This document shows, piece after piece, positions 15,065 to 20,901 of a DNA stretch of 20,901 nt. Numbering within the stretch: position 1 is the stretch's first letter; each line of letters begins with the position of its first letter. Under the pieces are notes generated by a model that was not told the origin of the DNA, did no database searches, and was given only the letters and a program-made list of their open reading frames with translations. Source of the stretch: a bacterium UBA3734 (GTDB lineage: Bacteria > Bacteroidota > Bacteroidia > Bacteroidales > Bacteroidaceae); contig DFHC01000167.1 of assembly GCA_002372575.1 (NCBI GenBank), positions 1,725-22,625 of the forward strand, in the 5' to 3' direction. The position numbers were made by a program, and so were the translations under genes.

Positions 15065-15409
15065 ATGAAAAAAACTATTTTAGCTTTATTTTCTCTACTT
15101 TTAGCGAATATTCCAATGCAGGCGCAAGAAAAAGTTGAGACTATTTTAGTCGAGAATCTTTCAGAATATCTGAAACAGAATAATATCTCAGAGTTTTATT
15201 TTGAGAAATTTGGGGAAGTTTTAAAGAATCATCACATCACCTATACGCCTAATGAAAAATGGATTGTTGAATCATCCGATTTATGTTCTGTGGCAGGGGG
15301 GAAAGCAGCCTTTGCTACAGCTGAAAGTCTAGCTCTCGTATTCATTCCAGGATTTGGATGGGCAGTTTCGCTTGGATTAGGACTTGTAGAACAACTTATT
15401 TTTGATTAA
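15065..15409 (+). CDS. Small secreted protein with Gly-rich hydrophobic C-terminus
   Basis: The product has 114 residues and is not recognised. It has a clear signal peptide (MKKTILALFSLLLANIPMQAQ), a polar helical middle (residues 22-75), and a hydrophobic, glycine-rich tail with VAGGKAAFATAESLALVF and IPGFGWAVSLGLGLVEQLIF. Such a tail could insert into a membrane. The stop is followed after only 2 nt by the start of a small membrane protein, so the two are almost surely co-translated. A secreted peptide toxin with its immunity protein is one reading, but an assembly-factor or structural pair cannot be excluded. AT-rich, island-like composition. Confidence 0.65.
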   Translation: MKKTILALFSLLLANIPMQAQEKVETILVENLSEYLKQNNISEFYFEKFGEVLKNHHITYTPNEKWIVESSDLCSVAGGKAAFATAESLALVFIPGFGWAVSLGLGLVEQLIFD

Positions 15410-15411
15410 CT

Positions 15412-15792
15412 ATGCTACTCTGTAACTATTTATTTGTCAAAGGCTATCAACTTGGCATTAAGACCAGAAACTATGACAATTGCCCGATTCTCGGGGGAAT
15501 TGGTGTCGTGGCGTGGTGGATAACATGCATTTTAGGAGGAGCTTCATTATTAACATCACATTTTTTTCATATTACACTTATGCCACGGACAAACCGCTAT
15601 GTTTATGGTATAGCTTTGATAGGTACGCTGACAATTTTTTATGCATATAAAGGGCGCGGTCATAAATTGGTCAAGCGATATGAGCAAAAGCGGCATCCAT
15701 TTTACCATCTAAGCCCTTACATTGTCGTACCCATCGCTTTTTTGTTGTCGTTGGGATTCCTGATATTTGCGGGAGAGCTTTATAACTCATAA
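15412..15792 (+). CDS. Small three-helix membrane protein downstream of the secreted protein
   Basis: The 126-residue protein is not recognised. It has three hydrophobic helices (about residues 28-52, 60-80 and 98-122) with a basic loop between the second and third (YKGRGHKLVKRYEQKRHPF). There is no signal peptide. It starts 2 nt after the stop of the small secreted protein, which points to a functional pair. Small polytopic membrane proteins next to secreted peptides are often immunity proteins, but no family assignment can be made from sequence alone. Confidence 0.65.
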   Translation: MLLCNYLFVKGYQLGIKTRNYDNCPILGGIGVVAWWITCILGGASLLTSHFFHITLMPRTNRYVYGIALIGTLTIFYAYKGRGHKLVKRYEQKRHPFYHLSPYIVVPIAFLLSLGFLIFAGELYNS

Positions 15793-15880
15793 ATCCTTCA
15801 TTCGTATGAATATCGGATTCTTGTCATCACTAAATCCTTATCATATTTGTTTATAAATTATCTTCAAAAAAATACACATT

Positions 15881-16402
15881 ATGAAACAAAATCATATTGG
15901 AGGATTTGCCTCTTTTTTTCTGGTATTGTTATTGGGTTTACTTCTGCAGAGTTTACAATGTAGTAAGCGAACGAATAATATAGGGCAAGCGAGAAAATAC
16001 TCACAAGATAGTATATCAAAGGCTGTTATGCATAAAAACAAAGTGTTTACGGAATATGAGGAAATGCCAAAATTTCCTGGCGGTGAAGATGCTATTAAAA
16101 AGATTGTCAAGGAAAATATTCGTATTCCTGAAAAAGTTGCAAAGGCAGGCGTTCATGGCAGAATTATCATTTCCTTTGTCGTTATGAAAAACGGTTTTAT
16201 TGATTTGGAGAAAGACCATGTGCGATATTATAATCGTTTAAAAGACAAATCGGGTAATCCGTGCAACGATTCTACTCTTATCAAACTATGCGAAGATGAA
16301 GCCTACCGAGTACTTACATGGATACCGAGATGGATTCCTGGCAAACAAAATGGAGAACCTATTGATGTAAAGTTTAGTTTACCAATAGTGTTTGGAAATT
16401 AA
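15881..16402 (+). CDS. Short TonB C-terminal-domain protein
   Basis: The 173-residue protein begins MKQNHIGGFASFFLVLLLGL, a hydrophobic segment that could be a signal peptide or an uncleaved anchor. After a short linker the TonB C-terminal domain starts at PKFPGGEDAIKKIV and runs to the end (VHGRIIISFVVMKNGFI, KDKSGNPCNDSTLIK, WIPGKQNGEPIDVKF). Compared with the paralogues at 14131 and 18592 it lacks the plug-like N-terminal domain. The YP motif reads IP (NIRIPEKV). TonB-like proteins normally transmit energy from ExbBD to outer-membrane receptors; without a proline-rich spacer this one may act differently. Confidence 0.8.
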   Translation: MKQNHIGGFASFFLVLLLGLLLQSLQCSKRTNNIGQARKYSQDSISKAVMHKNKVFTEYEEMPKFPGGEDAIKKIVKENIRIPEKVAKAGVHGRIIISFVVMKNGFIDLEKDHVRYYNRLKDKSGNPCNDSTLIKLCEDEAYRVLTWIPRWIPGKQNGEPIDVKFSLPIVFGN

Positions 16403-16423
16403 GTTTTCAATATGTTTGAAAAA

Positions 16424-16470
16424 TCAACCCAATCAAAACCCCAAATTTTGAATCATGATGAAAAAAAGTT
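16424..16470 (+). repeat. Leader repeat, copy 2 (partner at 14147-14192)
   Basis: Second copy of the leader described at 14147, ending at ATGATGAAAAAAAGTT. Here the frame following the A7 tract is intact. Alignment with the other copy shows that the second ATG (16458) corresponds to the out-of-frame ATG at 14180. Confidence 0.8.
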
Positions 16471-17078
16471 TTTTCTGCGCAGCAATGTTGCTGCTGTTGA
16501 GCAAGTATGGAATGGCCCAGTGTTTTCCCGTTGATACCGCCAAACTAAATCGGAGTTTTAGGGAAGTGTCAAAGCTACCGAACACCTTAGAACGCCAGAA
16601 AGCATTTTTCGATGCGTTCCCCAGTAACTGGAGGGAGTTCATAGGTACGTACCAGTATGTGCCTGAAAATAACTATGATTTAACCATGTACGGCCACGCA
16701 TTCGAGCACATCGAAGCCCTCAAAACAAAAGTAACGCTGGTAGAGGACTCCGTTTACTGCGAAAAATTGGTGCATATTGCCATCAGGATGCCGTATGAGG
16801 CCGATGCACCGAACCATTTCCAATCGTTGCTGCACAACGTGATGTGGCGCAAGATGGATGGAATGCTCAATGCAATTTCCAAACTGCGCAAAGGTTATCA
16901 AATGCAGTTCTGGCAGTTCTACTGGTCGAATCCCGTGAAGAGCAAGAATCTGGAAACGGAATATCAGCGTTTGCTGAAACTGAATTCCGACACCCATCCC
17001 GAACAAATGAAAACAATGGAAATCGCGTTCCAGTATTTCTACGACGGCGTGAATATTGACGGGGGATATCGTTTTTAA
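16455..17078 (+). CDS. Secreted protein of unknown function
   Basis: The 207-residue protein begins MMKKSFFCAAMLLLLSKYGMAQ, a clear signal peptide; by comparison with the shared leader the second ATG at 16458 may be the real start. The mature part is helical and aromatic-rich (FPSNWREFIGTYQYVPENNY, DAPNHFQSLLHNVMWRKMDG, GYQMQFWQFYWSN). I do not know a named family for it. It is a stand-alone gene whose upstream sequence was copied from, or to, the TonB-like gene at 14131. One possibility is an orphan immunity or surface factor, but nothing in the sequence proves it. Confidence 0.7.
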   Translation: MMKKSFFCAAMLLLLSKYGMAQCFPVDTAKLNRSFREVSKLPNTLERQKAFFDAFPSNWREFIGTYQYVPENNYDLTMYGHAFEHIEALKTKVTLVEDSVYCEKLVHIAIRMPYEADAPNHFQSLLHNVMWRKMDGMLNAISKLRKGYQMQFWQFYWSNPVKSKNLETEYQRLLKLNSDTHPEQMKTMEIAFQYFYDGVNIDGGYRF

Positions 17079-17113
17079 CGAAATTTAAGGGTGCAAATTC
17101 CGCAGTTTTTCGT

Positions 17114-17121
17114 TATCTTTG
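17114..17121 (+). promoter_or_regulatory. Putative -7 box (TATCTTTG) for the lipocalin-like gene
   Basis: TATCTTTG on the plus strand matches TAnnTTTG and lies about 30 nt upstream of the ATG at 17151. The -33 element is not clear. Confidence 0.6.
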
Positions 17122-17150
17122 TAAAATCAAACAAACCAAAATAAACCAAT

Positions 17151-18569
17151 ATGAAAACAAGAATCCTCGTAGCCACACTTCTGATGCTGGCACTGCCGAT
17201 GACGGCGAAAAACAAGAAAGACGGAAATAAGTTTGCTGAACAAAAACAACGGCTGACGGGAATCTGGCAGCAATGCCTTCCGATGACGACAAACGACGGA
17301 GGACGCCAAATCAGATTTTTGCCGCATTTCAAAATCCTTTCCAGCGACGGCACATTCTGCAATATGTCGCAGGCAAGTTCGGTGGCGCCAGCCGCACTTT
17401 TTGCAACTGGCGAATGGCGCATCACGTCGGACAGCACTTTCGTGGAACACCTTGCGACCAATGCCAATAGCGTTTACGAGGGCAAAGACAACGAGCTGAC
17501 CTTCCGCCTTCCGATGGGCAATCAAGTTCTCGAAGTTTTCTACACGATGCCAGGCGACACAAGGCGGATTCGCGAAGCGTGGATTCGTGTGCAGGAAGGC
17601 GATGCCGTAGCCATTGCGCAAAAATATTTTGAGCGGCTGAATGGAATCCAATCAGACGGAAACAATACCCTGAGAAATCAACAAAACCTCATCATCGAGG
17701 AACCGCAGGGGTCGGACGAAAATCTTTCGCTGACCGAGAACCCGCGCGGCATCTACAAACTGATGGCAATCAAAGGCGGCAGGCAGGACATCGACCCCTA
17801 TCCCCACGATGTCTATAAAATCTGCACCGATAGTGTCACGATGAGAATGACAATGTTAGGAGGCCCCAACAAAATGTTCAGAATCGACCACTCCGACCCC
17901 GAAGTGCTCAACTACACGGGCGAACGCTCCGAGGCCGACAAAACCGACAAGTCGGTTCGCATCTTCGACAGCAATGCCGAGCGTTTCACGCTGAAATGGT
18001 GGAGTATGCTTCAAAACAGTGCCTATTACCCCTACAACAACTGGGGTTATGAGTACTACGAGTCGGGAAAATACTCCGAAGCAGCCAAACCTATTGCCGA
18101 GGTGCTGACGAGCGCCCCCGCCCGAGACCCGAACAATCCGCTCATCGGCACGTGGCAGTACGCCTTGAAAATAGAAAAAATCGAAGAAACGGGGCAAGAC
18201 AACTGGATTGAAGAACTGAAAAAGGTTGATAACATGAAAGACATTCTGGCCTATTTCCGCCAGACAGAACCAGGCGAGCCGAAACAGTATCAAGTATATA
18301 CTCCATCGCATTTTTTCACAATGAGGATGCTTGATAACATGAAAGAAATGATGGGAGCCTACGATAACGTCATTTACAACGGCAAAGAATCGGTCACTGC
18401 GCCTGGTGGTGAGGTTATGGAAATCCATTGGCTGACCGACGATGCTTTCGCCATTAAACAACAGATGGGAAACAAAGTGCTTTACCGAATTTGGGAGCGT
18501 GTTACGGACAACGATTCGATGCTCAGCCGCATTGGACGTCATTTCCTCAACGGAAACAAGCCTAAATGA
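17151..18569 (+). CDS. Secreted protein with three DUF4488-like lipocalin-type segments
   Basis: The 472-residue protein has a signal peptide (MKTRILVATLLMLALPMTA). Three segments begin with a lipocalin-like GxW/GxY start: LTGIWQQCLPM (about 35), PRGIYKLMAIKGG (about 198) and LIGTWQYALKI (about 329). The first and third end in matching strands, VLEVFYTMPGDTRRIREAWIRV and KVLYRIWERV. This suggests tandem beta-barrel modules related to the DUF4488 family of Bacteroidetes, with a function that is not established. It lies after its own promoter and is followed after 22 nt by a TonB-like gene, so the two may form an operon. GC content is higher than in the preceding island genes. Confidence 0.65.
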   Translation: MKTRILVATLLMLALPMTAKNKKDGNKFAEQKQRLTGIWQQCLPMTTNDGGRQIRFLPHFKILSSDGTFCNMSQASSVAPAALFATGEWRITSDSTFVEHLATNANSVYEGKDNELTFRLPMGNQVLEVFYTMPGDTRRIREAWIRVQEGDAVAIAQKYFERLNGIQSDGNNTLRNQQNLIIEEPQGSDENLSLTENPRGIYKLMAIKGGRQDIDPYPHDVYKICTDSVTMRMTMLGGPNKMFRIDHSDPEVLNYTGERSEADKTDKSVRIFDSNAERFTLKWWSMLQNSAYYPYNNWGYEYYESGKYSEAAKPIAEVLTSAPARDPNNPLIGTWQYALKIEKIEETGQDNWIEELKKVDNMKDILAYFRQTEPGEPKQYQVYTPSHFFTMRMLDNMKEMMGAYDNVIYNGKESVTAPGGEVMEIHWLTDDAFAIKQQMGNKVLYRIWERVTDNDSMLSRIGRHFLNGNKPK

Positions 18570-18591
18570 ACCGAACAAATTATTTTGAAAA

Positions 18592-19434
18592 ATGAAAACA
18601 AACCACCTTCGGCGTTTCGCCACGATTCTTTTCCTCTCGTCAGCTATCTTTCTGACGATGGTTTCCTATTCGCAGAATGCAAATCATTCAGAGGAATCTT
18701 GCGCACAAGAGGACACGGTGGTCGCAAAAAAAATTGTGTATCTGCCAGACTCGCTCGAAATCAAGTCGCAGGACGAATTGTTGGATTTGAATACGCCCAT
18801 CGGTGGTGAAATTCCCACCTCTTTGGTCTTAATTAACGGAAAAAGCAGTGGTGGCTTTCCTGATGACCATTTCGAGAATGGAGCTATCAAACCATTTTCT
18901 GCCAAAGAATTAAAAGAAATTCTCAAGAGAAAGAATTTTATTCTTGACGATGTTAAAATCGTGAAAGACGAAAAGTCACTCGAAAAATATCAGCGGGAAT
19001 TTGGCAGTTGTTGCCATAAAATTAAAATCGTCTATGAAATCAAGGCTCACCCCGTCAATCAAAAAGGGGAAATTTATGAGGTAGAAGCTCAAATGCCCTT
19101 TTTTCCTGGCGGCGAAAAGGCTTTGATGGCGTTCATTGACCAAAATATCCGTTATCCTAAAAAGATGATTCAAGATAGCGTTCACGGAAGGGTCATTGTT
19201 TATTGCATTATTGAAAAAGACGGGAGCATCGAAGAATACGGAATCGCCAATAACCTCTTGAAAGACAAATCGGGCAATCCGTGTACCGATTCCGCCATCA
19301 AGAAACAATGTGAACAAGAGGCATTGCGACTCGTCAAAATGATGCCGCGATGGGAGCCGGGCAAAAAGGTAAACGGAGAACCTGTGCGTGTGAGATACAA
19401 TATTCCCGTCAATTTCGATAGTTTTTCATTATGA
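18592..19434 (+). CDS. TonB C-terminal-domain protein with plug-like N-terminal domain
   Basis: The 280-residue protein starts MKTNHLRRFATILFLSSAIFL, a signal or anchor segment similar in layout to that of the 15881 paralogue. The domain at about 60-155 contains IGGEIPTSLVLINGK, LDDVKIVKDEKSLEKYQ and a final strand KIVYEIKA, which resembles a small TonB-receptor plug. The TonB C-terminal domain follows from MPFFPGGEKALMAFI to the end (NIRYPKKM with an intact YP motif, VYCIIEKDGSIEEYG, KDKSGNPCTDSAIKK, GEPVRVRYNIPVNF). It is close to the 14131 paralogue, with 21 identical nucleotides at 14621 and 19031. It probably follows the lipocalin-like gene in one transcript. A decayed copy of the same domain's end lies just downstream. 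Confidence 0.8.
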   Translation: MKTNHLRRFATILFLSSAIFLTMVSYSQNANHSEESCAQEDTVVAKKIVYLPDSLEIKSQDELLDLNTPIGGEIPTSLVLINGKSSGGFPDDHFENGAIKPFSAKELKEILKRKNFILDDVKIVKDEKSLEKYQREFGSCCHKIKIVYEIKAHPVNQKGEIYEVEAQMPFFPGGEKALMAFIDQNIRYPKKMIQDSVHGRVIVYCIIEKDGSIEEYGIANNLLKDKSGNPCTDSAIKKQCEQEALRLVKMMPRWEPGKKVNGEPVRVRYNIPVNFDSFSL

Positions 19435-19437
19435 TAA

Positions 19438-19540
19438 AAGAAAGTTCGCGTAAATCATAATATTGCCAGCCATTATCTTCGATAAAAAAGTTTCGCAAGT
19501 GATGTCGCCAGACATGCAAAATAAACGTCTAAGAATATAA
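19438..19540 (+). pseudogene. Remnant of a further TonB C-terminal-domain gene (3' end, frameshifted)
   Basis: From 19441 the sequence encodes KVRVNHNIA, matching KVRVNHSIA at the end of the 14131 protein. A tandem GCCA duplication near 19464-19471 then shifts the frame, after which IIFDKKVSQVM continues to a stop at 19538-19540. Removing one GCCA restores the paralogue's IAIIFD exactly. Only the last 30 or so codons remain, and no start or upstream domain is present. Confidence 0.75.
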
Positions 19541-19557
19541 ATTCCAAATATTTTTAG

Positions 19558-19565
19558 TAATTTTG
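19558..19565 (+). promoter_or_regulatory. Putative -7 box (TAATTTTG) for the helicase gene
   Basis: TAATTTTG followed by CAGC on the plus strand fits the TAnnTTTG consensus and lies about 22 nt upstream of the helicase ATG at 19587. Confidence 0.55.
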
Positions 19566-19586
19566 CAGCAGCCAAACTTTTGAAAA

Positions 19587-20901
19587 ATGAACAATCGGAA
19601 TCATTCGTCGGGGGAGATGGCTCCTCTGACTGTCTATCGCGCCAGTGCGGGCTCGGGAAAAACCTTCCGGCTGACCGTGCACTACATCAAGCTGCTCGTG
19701 GCCGACCCCTCGGCCTACCGCCGCATCCTTGCCGTCACCTTCACGAACAAGGCCACCGAGGAGATGAAAATGCGCATTCTCACGCAACTCTACGGCATCA
19801 GCCACCGCTGCAACGACAGCGACACGCAGAGCTATCTGCAAAGAATCGTCGAGGAAACGGGCCTCGGCGAAGAAACCGTGCGCGAGCGGGCAGGCATAGC
19901 GCTGGGCTACCTGCTCCACAACTACAGCTACTTCCGCGTGGAAACCATCGACTCGTTTTTCCAGAGCGTGCTGCGCAACCTCGCCCACGAACTCGACCTC
20001 ACGGCCAACCTGCGCGTGGAGCTGAACGACCGCGAGGTGGAGCAACTGGCCGTGGATGAACTCATCGACAGCCTGAACTCGCAGAGCCGCGAACTGACGT
20101 GGATTCTGGAATACATCCGCGAGAATATGGAAGACGACAAGTCGTGGAACGTCATCGGAGCCATCAAACGCTTCGGCGAAAACATTTTCAAGGACATCTA
20201 CAAGCAGGAACACGGCCAGCTGAACCAAGTGCTGCACCAGTCCGACTTCTTCGCGAGGTATTCCGGACAACTGAAAAAAATCAAACGCGAGTCGAGAGAG
20301 AGCATGCTGCGCCTGGCCGACGAGTTTTTCGAGAAACTCGAGCAGTGCGGCCTCAGCGTGAGCGACTTTGCCAGCGGCGAGCGAGGCGTTTGCGGCTATT
20401 TCGTGAAACTCAGGAAAGAGATTTTCGACGACAAGCTGCTCACGAAAACCGTTGTGGAAGCCTTCGACAACCCCTCGAAATGGCTGAAAAAGGCCGACCA
20501 AGTGATTGGAAACCCACTCGGCAACGCCGTGGACGACATTTTCCAACCGCTGCTACTCAAAGCCGAGCGCAACCGCATCAGGCTGTTCAAGCTCTACAAG
20601 TCGGCCGACCTCACGCTGCGCCACCTGAACCAGCTGCGACTGCTCAACAGCATCGACGAGCGCGTCCACGAGATGAACAAAACGGCCAACCGCTTCCTGC
20701 TGAGCGACACGCAGGCCCTGCTCAACGCACTCATCCAAGACTCCGACTCGCCCTTTATCTTCGAGAAAATCGGCACGCAAATCGACCATATCATGATCGA
20801 CGAGTTTCAAGACACGAGCACCATCCAGTGGCAGAACTTCAAGGTGCTGCTCAAGGAGTGCATGAGCCGAAGAAACTCGCAAAACCTCATCGTGGGCGAC
20901 G
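19587..20901 (+). CDS. UvrD-family helicase, RecB/AddA-like (3' end beyond window)
   Basis: The frame from the ATG at 19587 is open to the window end, giving 438 residues of a protein that usually exceeds 1000. Walker A is ASAGSGKT (residues 19-26), followed by AVTFTNKATEEMKMRI (motif Ia) and YFRVETIDSFFQSVLRNLAHE, and later by motif II IDEFQDTS at about 403-410. The ASAGSGKT and TxDSFF combination is typical of RecB/AddA-type exonuclease helicases rather than plain UvrD. In Bacteroidetes such a gene usually pairs with a PD-(D/E)XK nuclease (AddB-like) in double-strand-break processing; that partner would be outside the window. Composition returns to the GC-rich housekeeping type here, marking the end of the island. 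The long minus-strand frame over it is a shadow. Confidence 0.88.
   Translation, partial: MNNRNHSSGEMAPLTVYRASAGSGKTFRLTVHYIKLLVADPSAYRRILAVTFTNKATEEMKMRILTQLYGISHRCNDSDTQSYLQRIVEETGLGEETVRERAGIALGYLLHNYSYFRVETIDSFFQSVLRNLAHELDLTANLRVELNDREVEQLAVDELIDSLNSQSRELTWILEYIRENMEDDKSWNVIGAIKRFGENIFKDIYKQEHGQLNQVLHQSDFFARYSGQLKKIKRESRESMLRLADEFFEKLEQCGLSVSDFASGERGVCGYFVKLRKEIFDDKLLTKTVVEAFDNPSKWLKKADQVIGNPLGNAVDDIFQPLLLKAERNRIRLFKLYKSADLTLRHLNQLRLLNSIDERVHEMNKTANRFLLSDTQALLNALIQDSDSPFIFEKIGTQIDHIMIDEFQDTSTIQWQNFKVLLKECMSRRNSQNLIVGD

Noticed and set aside
19554-20546. 330-residue open frame on the minus strand
   Set aside because: It lies antisense to the helicase with its clear Walker motifs, and its His/Val/Glu-rich content is typical of a shadow frame in GC-rich DNA.

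Overview
The window comes from a Bacteroidales-type bacterium, probably Prevotellaceae-like. Three things point that way: TAnnTTTG -7 promoter boxes upstream of several genes, a short (290 aa) primary-type sigma factor starting MRQLKI, and families typical of the phylum (Bat operon, DUF5686, TonB C-terminal-domain proteins). Species cannot be named. The housekeeping genes look GC-rich. The stretch from about 13,050 to 16,420 is visibly AT-rich, and GC partly recovers up to 19,540.

Left part, minus strand (1-9679). The start of an aerotolerance (Bat) operon reads leftward: moxR ATPase, DUF58 protein, a BatD-like membrane protein, then batA cut off by the window edge. Upstream lies a large single-gene redox enzyme that fuses 2Fe-2S, pyridine-nucleotide oxidoreductase, 4Fe-4S, BFD-like and DAO-type FAD modules. 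Next come a membrane protein of the nucleoside-recognition/GATE (YjiH-like) type and an outer-membrane porin-like barrel. The gaps and leaders here carry several families of short tandem repeats, and one 7-bp repeat lies inside the reading frame of the fused redox enzyme.

Centre, plus strand (9805-12825). A primary-type sigma factor (rpoD) overlaps by 8 nt a DUF5686 outer-membrane protein that starts with TTG.

Right part, plus strand (12826-19540). This is an accessory island of secreted or membrane proteins: an unknown secreted protein, three paralogous TonB C-terminal-domain proteins (two with an extra N-terminal domain resembling a small TonB-receptor plug), a decayed fragment of a fourth copy, a small secreted hydrophobic protein paired with a three-helix membrane protein, another secreted protein, and a protein with three lipocalin-like (DUF4488-like) segments. 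Signs of duplication and decay are frequent: a shared leader before two unrelated genes, a 72-bp-period repeat, a likely frame problem at a poly-A tract and a 4-bp duplication in the pseudogene. The window ends in a RecB/AddA-like UvrD helicase, truncated by the edge.

The best candidates for something undescribed are the plug-like/TonB-CTD paralog cluster and its neighbouring small-gene pair, and the 7-bp repeat inside the fused redox gene that could switch its frame.
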